From contig MU832160.1 of the NCBI GenBank assembly GCA_029204225.1, forward strand, positions 1 through 64,000: a stretch of DNA of 64,000 bases. Direction: 5' to 3'. This stretch comes from Diphasiastrum complanatum. Its lineage: Eukaryota; Streptophyta; Lycopodiopsida; Lycopodiales; Lycopodiaceae. This document shows, one piece after another, positions 1 through 10,765 of this stretch (position 1 is the stretch's first letter; every line of letters begins with the position of its first letter). The position numbers were made by a program, and so were the translations under genes. The notes under the pieces are model-generated. The model worked only from the letters and a program-made list of their open reading frames with translations. It was not told the DNA's origin and made no database searches.

Positions 1-207
1 ATCTAACTCTAACATCCATTAACCCTAAGCATTAACACTACATTCATTAACACTAGATCCACAATGAAGATAACTTACTCTTTCTCTCTCTCTCCCTTTC
101 TCTCTCATAAAAAGTATAAAAACATGCAATCCCGATAACAATCAGATCCAACAATTAGCAAAACTCAATAAAAGCATGAGAGAGAAAAAGTGATAGAGAG
201 CAAGGAC
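1..207. other. left flank, low complexity, probable old LTR remnant
   Basis: There is no coding signal. The stretch has a CT-rich microsatellite near 77-106 and AT-rich sequence. It is the left flank of element A. Joined to the flank at 5814 it would be continuous with sequence that looks like the 3' LTR of a minus-strand Gypsy relic; this is an inference from position only. Confidence 0.4.
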
Positions 208-212
208 ATTCA
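208..212. repeat. 5-bp target site duplication, left copy (ATTCA)
   Basis: ATTCA lies directly before the TG start of the 5' LTR and is repeated at 5809-5813 directly after the CA end of the 3' LTR. A perfect 5-bp duplication is the normal trace of LTR retrotransposon integration. Confidence 0.9.
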
Positions 213-856
213 TGTGAAAATTGTCAACATTTCCTTGTCTAGTTTTAGGCCAAAATTGCTAAAAATGGCACATAGTTTAGGATCTGACTTTTCACACGTG
301 TGAAACAGGTCTAGATATTTTTAGTAAGTGTATTTTTTCAGTATGAAGAGTGTCAAACTTCAAAGACCTTCGAATGAGTCCATTTTCATGTATTTTGGAC
401 ATATATGCCAATTTTACCTATATAGGGCATATTTTAGGTAAGGAGGGTCTAGAGAGAGGAGAGAGTCATCTCTCTCAGCTATATATAGCAGGTAGGCCGT
501 GGAGAAACAGGTTGGAGCAGATCCATTGTATTCATTTGCTTAATGAGAGATTTTTCTATTGGGTTCTCCTTCCATTGTTGGCATTGTGTAGTGATTGAGT
601 TCAAGCTTTGTGTGTATGATCTTAGGTGCTTTCCAAAAGTGATAGGCTGATGTATTATGGACTGTATAATGCTATTTTGGGCCGCACTTGATGTTTATGG
701 AAGTTTCCATTTGTGATAAATGCTTTTTGATCAAGTTCTTTGCATTCTAGGTAGCATAGAATGTGTTGCCAATTCCTAGCTTATGTAGTTTGGAGTGCAA
801 GCATTCAAGCCAATGATCTTGGAGTTTAGATCCACTTAGGATCTGTATTTTTCACA
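213..856 (+). repeat. 5' LTR of element A
   Basis: It starts TGTGAAAA and ends TTTTCACA. It matches 5162-5808 with no substitution that I can find; six indels in homopolymer or short-repeat tracts account exactly for the 3-bp length difference. A TATATATAG sequence near 480-488 could be the promoter TATA box. A 16-bp palindrome lies at 290-305. Confidence 0.95.
290..305. promoter_or_regulatory. 16-bp perfect palindrome with G-box core in the 5' LTR
   Basis: TTTCACACGTGTGAAA is fully self-complementary and is centred on CACGTG, the G-box core bound by plant bZIP and bHLH factors. It is repeated in the 3' LTR at 5239-5254. Closely similar palindromes occur in the LTRs of element B and in the solo LTR at 39.3-40.0 kb. 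A regulatory role is inferred. Confidence 0.55.
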
Positions 857-868
857 TGGTATCAGAGC
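857..868 (+). other. primer binding site of element A
   Basis: TGGTATCAGAGC directly follows the CA end of the 5' LTR. It is complementary to the 3' end of initiator methionine tRNA, the usual primer of plant Copia elements. Confidence 0.93.
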
Positions 869-2044
869 TGGTTGGCTTCTATTCATAGTAAGTATTCCAT
901 TTTTGGTGATATTTGAATGTTTGATCAAGTTCTAGCATGATTTTGCATTGCTTTGTTGATCAAATCTTACTAACCTTTGTTTTGTGAGTTGAACTTGTGG
1001 TTACAAAGCATATTTCAGGTCTATTGAAGATCAGAGGATGAAAAGAAAATATTTTGGATCAGATCATAACACTAATCATTTGTGATTGTGAGGCTTGTGT
1101 ATATTCAATACTAACAATGTTCTTTTCAATCCTATTGTTGACAATCTCCATTCTTGGATGAACACTCTTCTTAAGTGGATGAAACTTCTCCTTAAGTGGA
1201 TGACAAATGCTCTTTGAGTGAGTTGTAATTCTCTAAAGGCTGAGCAAAGCTCCCATTTGGATGAAAGATCCCCATTTTTTGGGTGAACATATTTGTAAGC
1301 TCCATTGTGAAGAGCATATTGTAAAGATTGTCATCCATTTTGGCATAAATTTGTGTGTTGTTGATCTTTTGTACTTTGTGAGCATGTAGTAACTCTCCTT
1401 ATGTAATTTGATTGGAGCAATTTGCAGGAAGGTGTTAACCATGATGCAAGTGTTGTTTTTCGAGTTCTTAACAGGTTGAGGAACATTCTCATGTGAAGTG
1501 ATCTTAGATCTACATCTAAACACCAAGATTTGACAAGATAGTGAAGCTAGTCTTGTGATTCACTAAGTGTGCTCATTCATTCACCTCTAAATCTTGTATT
1601 TATCACTTGCTGGAGTTTATAAACTTTTAGAAGTGTGGTTTACATGTGGTTTTACAGGTTGAATCAATATCTTAGTGTGTTGATCATATGTTGATCAAGT
1701 TTGTTCATTACTAGGTAATCTTGGCATCCTAGTTTTGGGTATTTTCTAAGAATGCAAGTAACTCTTCATACCATAACTTGATTTGGTCACTTGCTGGAAA
1801 GTTTGAGAGCTTAAGCAAGAGTGTGTTCAGGTTGGTTTTGATTTTGTAATCCATTCTTAGTGTGTGCAAAGTGTTGCATGTGTTTCAATCTTCCTTTCTA
1901 TGCTTGGAAACCATCTAGGTTCAAGATAGAAGTGTTTTAGGGTCCTAAATCTTCATAGATCTCTTTATCTATCATTTGTTGAGAGAAAAGGTGAGTGCTA
2001 AGTGCTTTAGGACAAAACCTAAAAGTTGAAGAAACATTAGAATC
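869..2044 (+). other. untranslated leader of element A
   Basis: About 1.2 kb lies between the PBS and the gag start with no convincing coding region. It contains loosely repeated words (for example TTGATCAAGTT and related sequence near 720-740, 912-930 and 1691-1703) and AT-rich sequence. Leaders of this length are common in plant LTR elements. Confidence 0.6.
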
Positions 2045-2840
2045 ATGGCTTCCAATGGTGGGATCATGCTAGAGTCTAGTGAAAGGTTGAGTTCATCAAA
2101 CTACTCTACTTGGAAAGTGAGGATGGAGTCCTTACTTGAGTTGAATGAACTCATGGACATAGTTGCAGAAATTGAAGAGAGACCTCTCAACTTCAAGAGC
2201 AACAAAGGTTTGATAAGAAGGCCAAAAGGGCTCTTCATATCATTAAAATGAATGTTACAAATGAACTTCTCAAGGAAGTTGGAAAGTGTCAAAGTGCAAG
2301 TGAGGCATGGAATGCCTTAAAGAAGCTCTTTGAATCAAAGTCCACATCTAGGGTATTGACCCTAAGGAGACAAATATTTTCTAGTAGGCAAGAGAGGGTG
2401 AAAGTGCTCATGCATTTATCTTGAGAGTTAAGTCCCTAAGTGATGATTTAGCATGCATTGATGAGAACATAAAGATGGTGAAATAGTCCAAGTTATGTTG
2501 AATGGTTTTGCTAAATGAACATGCTAACCTTGTGCAAAGTTTTGCCATTCAAAGAGTCTTGCCAAGTGTGGTTGACTTGCAAGAAATCTTATTGGCTGAA
2601 GAACATAGGGTTGCAATCAAAGCTTGATGGTGCTTCCTTGCAAGGTGGAGGTGAAGAGGCTTTCTTCACAAAAGGAAAATTCAAGGGCAAAGGTAAAGGC
2701 AAAGGGAAATGGTCCAAAGGTGGTAACTTTGATCATGATGATCACTCTTACTCTTCCTCTTCTACTAAGAACAATAAGTCAAAGTTCAAGTGCTTTTATT
2801 GTGGGATAAAAGGACATTTTGCAAATGAATGCCATAAGAA
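2045..2840 (+). pseudogene. Copia gag of element A, frameshifted, with CCHC zinc knuckle
   Basis: The gag start at 2045 encodes MASNGGIMLES followed by a NYSTWKVRMESLLE block, the usual Copia gag N-terminus. Downstream peptides such as IIKMNVTNELLKEVGKC and SKSTSRVLTLRRQIF match the intact gag of element B but fall in other frames, so at least three frameshifts are present. The zinc knuckle (CFYCGIKGHFANEC, C-X2-C-X4-H-X4-C) is intact at 2791-2832 and follows a GKGKGKGKW basic run. The start is chosen by homology with element B at 17592 (minus) and element E at 38980. Some frameshifts could be sequence errors, because the two LTRs of this element also differ only by indels. Confidence 0.85.
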
Positions 2841-5150
2841 ACAAAATGCTAGATCTAGGTTGAGATCTAATGTACTTCTTGGAGATGATAATTGTTGTGC
2901 TAACTTGGCAAGCTTTGGTGAATCTATGGTCAATTTTTTGGATCCATTGGATCTTGAAGATGCACTAGTGTTACCTACTAGTCATATGGAGTCATGTGGA
3001 GCTAAATTAGCATCATGTTTGTACTCTTCTACTCATGGACTTCCAAGGCTTGTTGGTTCTTCAATGGATGCTAGATGGCAAGTGCAAAAATGGAAAAGGT
3101 AAGGAAGGAGCTAACTTCATCAATGGAGTTGATGAAGATTCTTCTTTGGAAGTGATTGTTGCTAATGACTTGTTTGTTCATATGGAAAAAGATGGAGATG
3201 ATAAGTGTCATTCTTTGCAAGAAGATGGTTGTTCTTCTAATTCTTTTCATATTGATGTATGTAATCATGTGGGAAAAAGATGATGGTGCTTTGAGCATGC
3301 TTGAAGGAAATGGTTCTTTTACATCTTTTTGTGATAAAGTCATTTGTGCAACAAGTGGTGTCACATTTCTTCATAAAAAGAGTAGATCAAAGGTTTCTAT
3401 CATGAGACTTGGTGAGGGAGATCACAAGTCAAAAGGAAGAGAAGTATGTGAAGTGTTCAAAGTAGGATGTACTTTGAATGATGTTTTTATGAACGATAGT
3501 GAGGAAGAATCATTATCATATGACTCATTACCTAAATCATTGAGTAGAAGTTCATGTTTGAAAAGAGAGAGTACTTCAATCACTCTTATGTTGAAGGTAC
3601 TAAGGATTCTTTTCTTGGCTTCTAATATTCAAGAGTCTTCTACTTCTTATGGTGCAACTATCAAGAGGGAGGTTTCTAACTTTTGTGGTGCTAGCATTAA
3701 GAGGGAGTCTTGTGAAGGAAAGGGCAATGGAGAAGAGTGGTTCTTGGGAAGATCCAAAGCATGGATCTAACATCTCTTCATCAACTCAAAGCATTCTATG
3801 ATTGTGGTGGATTGTTCATTCCATGGTCAAGATGGCAAAAGGTTGGTTGAAGAAGACTACATGGAGCAACTCAAGTGGCAACTTCTTCAAGCAAGGGAGA
3901 TATCATTAGTGAGCTTATTGAGGTTTTGTTATGAACTCAAGAGGGCTGTTTTGATTAGGTTTGATACTCATCTTCACCTACTCTTACTTCATGTTAAATG
4001 GAAATGTTGGAATCTATCTTTTGGTTATGATGGTGGCATTGTTTTCACTAACTATAGTGAAGGGTCAAATTTGAGCATTGATGAGATCTTGTGGGATCTT
4101 AATCATGTGTTTGAGAGGGAGTATCTTCAGAGTTTCAGATCTGAAGATGTTCACATATGCAAGATCTTTGATGTCTTATTGGAAGATCAAGAGGTTGATC
4201 TTGGATTGCTTCATCAACACCAAGAGGACAAGTGGCAATTCGAAGCTAGTGAAAAGCATCAAAGAAGAGACAAATGGTCAAGGCATTTTGGATCTGTTTT
4301 TACAGGTTCTTGAAGGTTCAAGTAAGGTCTTTGGAGCTGCAAGGAAGTGTCTTCTTACTCTACCTCACTTGCCTAATCTCATGTATTGAACATTGTTATG
4401 TCAATGTGTTGAAATTGTCAAATTTCAATAAAACTAGTTCCATAGTTTTTGCATCCTTTGGATCTTGGAGATGGAAATAGTTATCATTGCTGGTTTGTAT
4501 GATCAAGTACATGAATTCATTCAGATCTTGAAAGGTATTGAAGTGGTCAATATGTTTTCTTTTGAACAAAGTTCAAGATCTAGTATTCTAGTGTTGGCAA
4601 ATTGGCAACTTGTTGACATTGTAGGATCAAGCGTTGTGTGCAAATCTTGTGGAGGTACTCAAGTATTTCAAGTTCAGGTTTTTGGTCATTCAAATGGAGT
4701 AGGGAACACATCTTTTTGGCATTCATTCACTCAAAGGCTTTCATGGATTGAAGATCTACAAAGGCAAGGTGGTGATGGAAGTTCATTCATGGAGATACAT
4801 GTTGCATTCACTATATGTATAGTGAAAATGTGGAGGAGGCATGCAAACACTTGTTGATCACTTTCATTTACAACTTGTTTGCTGCTATTTTACAGAGAAA
4901 CCAGAGATGGATACATGGAGGAATTCATTAATTGAGATTCTATGTTCTTTTACATGTACCATTTTTATGATTCTATGTAAAATTGATGTAAGAAATAGTG
5001 AAGCATCCTATATGGACACTAATTATCTATATCAATTATGTTGTGTCCTATTTTGTACATATTAGGATCCTTGAGAAGAGATCTATTCTGATGATGGAGA
5101 TCATTCTTAAGTTCGAACAAAGTAGTGTTGTAAAACTAGCAAGTTAAGTT
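2841..5150 (+). pseudogene. element A non-pol module, unknown function, shared with element B
   Basis: Where protease, integrase, RT and RNase H would lie, there is about 2.3 kb of other sequence with several open stretches (2515-3102, 3156-3770, 3798-4313, 4465-4857). The peptides are clearly related to those of element B at 14.0-16.3 kb: both have VGCTLNDV, SEE(K/E)SLSYDSLP, SSCLK(R/K)ESTSI, DGKRLV(E/R)EDYMEQ and CKIDVRNSEAS. Some stretches are hydrophobic. I do not recognise the family. In the roughly 50 codons I compared between A and B, changes are not concentrated at third positions, so selection for a protein is not shown. A segment beginning MESCGAKLAS sits near the front here (about 2985) but at the far end in B. 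Confidence 0.75.
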
Positions 5151-5161
5151 GAAGAGGGGAG
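5151..5161 (+). other. polypurine tract of element A
   Basis: GAAGAGGGGAG directly precedes the TG of the 3' LTR, the expected priming site for plus-strand DNA synthesis. Confidence 0.9.
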
Positions 5162-5808
5162 TGTGAAAATTGTCAACATTTCCTTGTCTAGTTTTAGGCC
5201 AAATTGCTAAAAATGGCACATAGTTTTAGGATCTGACTTTTCACACGTGTGAAACAGGTCTAGATATTTTTAGTAAGTGTATTTTTTCAGTATGAAGAAG
5301 TGTCAAACTTCAAGACCTTCGAAATGAGTCCATTTTCATGTATTTTGGACATATATGCCAATTTTACCTATATAGGGCATATTTTAGGTAAGGAGGGTCT
5401 AGAGAGAGGAGAGAGAGTCATCTCTCTCAGCTATATATAGCAGGTAGGCCGTGGAGAAACAGGTTGGAGCAGATCCATTGTATTCATTTGCTTAATGAGA
5501 GATTTTTCTATTGGGTTCTCCTTCCATTGTTGGCATTGTGTAGTGATTGAGTTCAAGCTTTGTGTGTATGATCTTAGGTGCTTTCCAAAAGTGATAGGCT
5601 GATGTATTATGGACTGTATAATGCTATTTTGGGCCGCACTTGATGTTTATGGAAGTTTCCATTTGTGATAAATGCTTTTTGATCAAGTTCTTTGCATTCT
5701 AGGTAGCATAGAATGTGTTGCCAATTCCTAGCTTATGTAGTTTGGAGTGCAAGCATTCAAGCCAATGATCTTGGAGTTTAGATCCACTTAGGATCTGTAT
5801 TTTTCACA
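5162..5808 (+). repeat. 3' LTR of element A
   Basis: It starts TGTGAAAA and ends TTTTCACA. It differs from the 5' LTR only by short indels near the beginning and middle (length changes -1, +1, +1, -1, +1, +2). The G-box palindrome is at 5239-5254. Confidence 0.95.
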
Positions 5809-5813
5809 ATTCA
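5809..5813. repeat. 5-bp target site duplication, right copy (ATTCA)
   Basis: It matches 208-212 exactly. Confidence 0.9.
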
Positions 5814-6203
5814 TAAATCCATTTCACAAGAGAACCAATTTGCTTTATTGAAATGAAGATATGTACATCTGTAGGAACTCGAGTTGGTCCCTTCTTATAG
5901 TAGAGAGGAGGACCCTGGCCTCTGAATTCTATTGGTCCATTTCTGCCTCCCTAATTATTCAAATTTAAAAAAGAGTGGGAACCATCCAAATTGGAGGGAA
6001 ACCCAACTTTATTCACTAACTTGACATTTAGGCCCTACGACATTAAAAGTCCCGCAAAAAGACGTAAAGTCCTTTTATTGACTTTCTAATTAATCAAATA
6101 TGTGATCATCGAATTGGACTTACACACATAGGGTGCCAAATCCCTCTCACTTACTAACTAGGGTTAGGGTTGCCTTGGGATCCGCAAACTCTCCAATAGT
6201 ATC
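5814..6203 (-). repeat. probable 3' LTR remnant of a minus-strand Gypsy relic
   Basis: Read on the minus strand, a purine-rich run (TTTTGGTGGGGGA) near 6204-6216 follows the end of a retroelement reading frame, and the AT-rich sequence after it has an AATAAA near 5840. That order fits PPT, U3 and R of a 3' LTR. No second copy was found in the window, so the call rests on position and signals only. Element A appears to have inserted within it. Confidence 0.35.
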
Positions 6204-6275
6204 CCCCACCAAAACTGGTGGTGGTCCCACGACACCTGCGAGATGGAGTTACTGTGAGCTTTTATTTGCTTCACA

Positions 6276-8499
6276 TCAAATCTTTATTAAATGATACTGC
6301 ACCTTCTCCATGAAATCGAGTCGGGCAGTGTTGAAATCAAATTGTGCGACAAAAAACAACGGTGGGCTCTGGCAATCCACTTTGAAGTTGTCCAGGATGT
6401 GAATCGAGATTCCCAGCTGGAGCCTCCCATCATTGCGGCACGAAAATATAGCTCGAGCCACCGACAGCTGATCCTTGATGCTCTCTGAGGCCATTGGCTT
6501 ATTTGGATCAAATGCCAAAGGAGGAAGACAATCATTACATCTCTTTGCCATGAATGCCAATAGAGTCAAGCCTTTTGCAAAAAGCGTCGATTGCCTCACT
6601 ATTGGATCGGGAGAGTGTATATACTCCCGCTGGTACGCTTGTAGTGCTCGGTGGAAATCCACTAAAATTTTCCAACTGAAAGGTTGGTGGATGATTGGCG
6701 AGTTTGGCATATGGATAGTAATTTTGTCCATGGCCAATCCCAAATCTTTTCACTTATTCCTGCGCGGCATCGGTACGTAATATGGATCTACGCGCAATTG
6801 ACAAGGGCTGGCCACATAACTCCTAATAGATTCTGGAGTTTTCTCAAAAATTGTAACTCTCCAAGCTAGCTGCTCTCCCGATGCGGGTATTTTATCCAAT
6901 TTCTTGTCGGCCTCTATTTCAGAGGTCTTAAACTTGAGGACCCAACCACCACACGAGGACTCATGTGGATGTTGTGCTAAAAAGCTCTGGATCTAGTCCT
7001 CGATGCTGATTGGTCTTCTGAACGATGATGTGGTCCTTGATGAAGATGGACCCAGTTGCATTGCCTGTGGTTGTTGTTCTTCAACTTCAGGGGCTCCACC
7101 ATGGTCCATGCCCGAATCCAACCCTCTATCCATAGGTGCATCAACTTGGTGCGGAGGGGAGAATTGCAGCATGACCGGAACTGAAATTTGAGGCCCAACT
7201 TCCAACACCTGAGCGACAACTTTTTCATATGCGTTGATAGTTTCTTTAGCCTTTGCCAACTCAGTTGAAGCTGTACCTTTGAATCTGTCAAAACGGCCTT
7301 GGAATCCTTGAAGCGCCACTGTGTAGGTTTCAACCTTTTTAAACAAATACGCGATCTCCGTCGGAGTTATCAGATGATCAGATATTTGCATCTGTAGATA
7401 CACATCACGCTCAAGGGTGGTCGCATCTAGTTCACCTTAGAGATGTGCGCGATCTTGTTCAGCCATCTACAGTTGACCCTGGAGCAGCCGCACTGCACGA
7501 CCTTGTCCACCTGATCTTGGGCAGTTGTGAGTGCATTCTGCAGTGAGCTAACATACTCTTCTAGGCGATCAGCCAATTGCTATACTGTTTTCTTCTCAGC
7601 TTCAGATTTAGCTTCGTACTGCTTGGCGATCTTCAACTCTTTGTCCAACTGAACAACTTTCTGGCTGATGAGAGTATATTCAAATCCCATATCTGAGATT
7701 CGCAGCTCCATTTCTTTTTTCTTATCCAGCATAGACTGGATCACTTGCACAAGGCTTGAAACCAAACTGAGAGCATCACCAGAATCTACCGTTGTGGACG
7801 TGGTAGCAGCAGAAGGACTTGGTGGTACTGTCCCTGGTTGGCATGGAGCAGGTGCCTGTAACTCTTCTTCTTCAAAGAGTTCTTCTTCTTTATAGCCCTC
7901 AGGCACTGTGACGTCGAATTGCTTTGGTTATTTGACAGCTTGTCCGACCTGAATTGTGGCTGGTGCTGTTTCAACTTGAGGTTGCTGGTTAATTTGAAAA
8001 GAGTCATCAAAACTAGTAGGAGTATCATGGAACTGTTTGAATCCTCTCCCAGGGGATTGGAGTTCAAAGGGCACAGGACTCTGGGGCACGACAAAAACTT
8101 CTGAGACCCCAAGGGGGTCGGAATCATCGAACATATCTATGAAATATTGGGTGTCTGGTGAAACAGCTTCTGTTTGTGGGGGTGAGGTTGCCTGGGCAGC
8201 TGTGATGGGAATGATAGCCCCAATGGTCACAGACTATCCATGAGAGGAAGCAGAGGTGAGGGAAGCATCAGAGGCGGGGGGAATAGGTAGTTCAGTGTGA
8301 ATAGCAGTAGGGGGTGGAAGCACAACTGTGTTTGCCTAGTACGACATTGTGACGTGGAAGGCGAGTCAGGAATGACAATCTCGCTGCGTGGACGACGTCG
8401 ACTATGTGAGCTGGATGCCTGTTGAGATGACTCGGCCGATGCTTCTTCATAAATAGAAAGCACAAAATTCATATGAAAATCCATGGATTTTATTTTCAA
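6276..8499 (-). pseudogene. extra reading frame 3' of pol in a Gypsy relic, coiled-coil protein, unknown function
   Basis: On the minus strand a run of open stretches (8499-8227, 8230-7928, 7906-7580, 7403-6993, 6743-6276) reads as a protein of about 640 residues with a few stops and at least one frameshift; several pieces share one frame. The N-terminal part is Ser/Pro/Gln-rich and the middle has charged heptad-like sequence (KKKEMELRISDMGF, QLDKELKIAKQYEAKSEAEK) suggesting a coiled coil. The C-terminal part looks globular. It lies after the RT/integrase remnant at 9136-9453, where Athila/Tat-type Gypsy elements of plants often carry an extra ORF. No membrane segment is evident, so env is not supported. 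I do not recognise the family. Confidence 0.55.
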
Positions 8500-9135
8500 T
8501 GTGGGAGGCTACTAGGAGTGACAACAAAGGGCCAGCAGAAAAGGTTATAAAAATCTCAGCGAAGGTTTCTGAGGTGCTGAAGCCATCCAGAGAATGTTTT
8601 CCAAGGCTGGTGAAGGATGAACCTTTGCCCAAGAGGGTCCTTCGCCCGAGTATTTTCATAAATGCAACTTTTCAAGATCTGAACCTATAGCCAACCTAAT
8701 TTTGACATTTTCAGACCATCTAGCATGTCAGCGAAGGTTTCTGAGGAGAGTAAGGTGCTCGGCGAAGGTTCTCAAAATGGCATATTGTTGATCATTCACC
8801 TAACTCAAAAACAGGTACTTTTTTTGGAAAAGAACCTTTGCCCAAGTCAGTATATATATATCTAAAGTGGATGTACAATCTGAAAGCTCAGCGAAGGTTT
8901 CCCATACTGTATAGGTAACATATGACCGAAAGTGATTTTATAGTCATTTTCCATCAAAAATTATCTTTTTGAAAATAATTTCCTTCCTCTTTTTCCATGC
9001 TGATGACTTTTCTGACTTTTGCTCATCAGTCTTTGCTCATTTTTTTTTCTGTCTTTTCCAAACAAAATTAACAATTAAGTAGTGAAAACGAAAAATTGAA
9101 AAACAAATAAAAATAAAAAATCATTTGGATCATGC
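8500..9135. other. spacer with dispersed short direct and inverted repeats
   Basis: No gene is seen. A short motif (GCGAAGGTTTC or a one-base variant) occurs near 8559, 8731, 8762 and 8884, and an inverted partner (GAACCTTTGCCCAAG) near 8618 and 8832. The stretch lies between the pol remnant and the extra ORF of the Gypsy relic. Confidence 0.5.
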
Positions 9136-9453
9136 TTATTGAACTGGCGGAGCAGGCTGCCAAAATTTGTGTAATCGGCTACCATTCACAGGAGTATCAA
9201 ACCGTTTTCCATCCAAGTGCTCAAGAATCACTGCTCCATAGTTTAGGATTTCCTTCACTTTATATGGGCCTTCATCGGTAAACTTCAATTTCCCCTTCTT
9301 CTTAGGAACAATGACAATCGGCGAAACCCATTCAGTATGTTCGATCTCATAAATGAAATCGGCGTCAAGCAATGTCTGAAGCTCTTGCTTTATCAAATCT
9401 TTGTAATCTTTGGAACTGCCTTTTGACAACATTTTCAATGGTTCAAGTTCCAA
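9136..9453 (-). pseudogene. collapsed Gypsy pol: RT N-terminus joined to integrase C-terminus
   Basis: The 105-residue open frame begins with an RT entry region (LLDADFIYEIEHTEWVSPI, then VPKKKGKLK), nearly the same as element C at 25.1 kb. After GKLK it switches to a C-terminal integrase-type sequence (EGPYKVKEILNYGAVILEHL, then NGSRLHKFW). The bulk of RT, all of RNase H and the integrase core are missing. This is an internal deletion that stayed in frame. It belongs to the same minus-strand Gypsy relic as 6276-8499. Confidence 0.85.
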
Positions 9454-10254
9454 TGGCTTTAGTTATAAAACACATTGAAACTAATCACGTATTGTAGTAA
9501 CCAAACTTTATCTTGTGCCACTAATATTTGAGGTCAAAATGCTTTGAACCAAAAGTTTGAAAGGTGGCTTATAACGTCCTTTGATTCTTTGGCCATCTAT
9601 GTCATCGATGACTATTGAAGCATCTGATTCTCATTTTTTTAAACCAAAATTGGAAAACTAAAAAACATATTAATTCAAGAACTAACTCAAAATAATTCAA
9701 ATGCATCAATGTTTGGCCCTTGTTACTTAATAATCCTTCATGAGATAGATATGAGGTTGTGGCTTGTGGCTCTAGGCTCTAGCAATTCCTAGCCTTTTAC
9801 AGCTTAAAACTAATTCCTAAACATTTACAAGCTATAATAAAGTTAGGAGTTGGGAGTGGGACTCTGGAGGGACATTTAAACTTTAAAACACCTTCAAGCA
9901 TCAAATTTCACCAAGGTTAAAGACCACGTGGCATGGGATTTGGGACCCTATAATTAAGTTTTGGTATAAAACACTGAAGAAATATTTGATAAAACATTTT
10001 TTAGTAAAGTTATGTTTTATGCACTATTTAATAAAACATTTTTTTCTTATGTAGATATGGAATAGACAAGAACAATTTATAAAATGCAAAGATCTAGGTA
10101 CGATGATCAAGGTGATAGAAGAGCCATGATATGCAAAAGCAAGCACACGAGATCATGAAAATAAATTTATTGTGTTAAAGCTTTTTATATCAATAAAATT
10201 GAGCCCCGAACATTGGGCTTTTTTTTTTACAAACTATGCTTCATTCTGAAGATT
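9454..10254. other. AT-rich stretch without a recognised gene
   Basis: I see no convincing coding region. Near 10203-10230 a short hairpin (AGCCC/GGGCT) is followed by a T-run; it resembles a bacterial terminator by chance and has no expected role here. Confidence 0.5.
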
Positions 10255-10427
10255 TGACTACTTTTTCTTGTGCCGTGCTGACTTCCTCTCTTTCTTTGGT
10301 CTGTGCTCCATTGGCTTGATCTCTTCTTTAACAGTAGATATCTTATAAAATGCAACACCTTTGTGATCCATAATAGTGACATAAGGAGAAAAGGCTCCTA
10401 ATTTTGACCTTGCTTCTAAATCAGCCT
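10255..10427 (-). CDS. unrecognised basic C-terminal coding fragment
   Basis: The minus strand carries an open stretch of about 56 residues ending in a stop, with a Lys/Arg-rich tail (KPMEHRPKKERKSARHKKK). It has no in-frame ATG and is preceded within two codons by a stop, so it is either an exon or a fragment. I do not recognise it. It lies between the pol remnant and the histone-like fragment and may be part of the same decayed element. Confidence 0.3.
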
Positions 10428-10765
10428 TATCATTTTAGGATCACATATTACTGCCTTTGTAAGGATGAGTTTGATGAAATCTTGTCTAAATTTATACACA
10501 TCATTAAATGTGTACACACCAAGCGAGAACTACAAACACACACAAGAAATACAGCCACATTCATAAAGTAAAAAACAAGTAGAATCGTGATGCTCACTTA
10601 CTCGATATCGACCGTGTCTTGTTGTATACCACTCAAAAAATATCTTTGCATTATAGAGCATAAACCAACCGCAACTAAATGCACCTAGTTGTTGGGAAGT
10701 CCGTAAATCAAAAATAAATATAAGGTCTATCGAAATAAAATTCTGAATACATTTTCATATAAGGT

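Larger units (their letters stand above)
213..5808 (+). mobile_element. element A: non-autonomous Copia-type LTR retrotransposon
   Basis: This is a structurally complete element of 5596 bp. It has a 644-bp 5' LTR, a PBS (TGGTATCAGAGC) abutting it, a gag-like region with a zinc knuckle, a long module with no recognisable integrase or reverse transcriptase, a PPT, a 647-bp 3' LTR and a perfect ATTCA duplication. The gag resembles those of elements B (minus, 13.4-18.5 kb) and E (+, 39-43 kb), which places it with Copia. Protease, integrase, RT and RNase H are missing, so movement would need proteins from another element. I found no substitutions between the LTRs, only six short indels, which suggests a recent insertion. 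Confidence 0.93.

Noticed and set aside
10203-10230. Hairpin followed by a T-run resembling a rho-independent terminator
   Set aside because: The window is plant nuclear DNA, where this signal has no expected function. One short stem beside a T-run is likely by chance.
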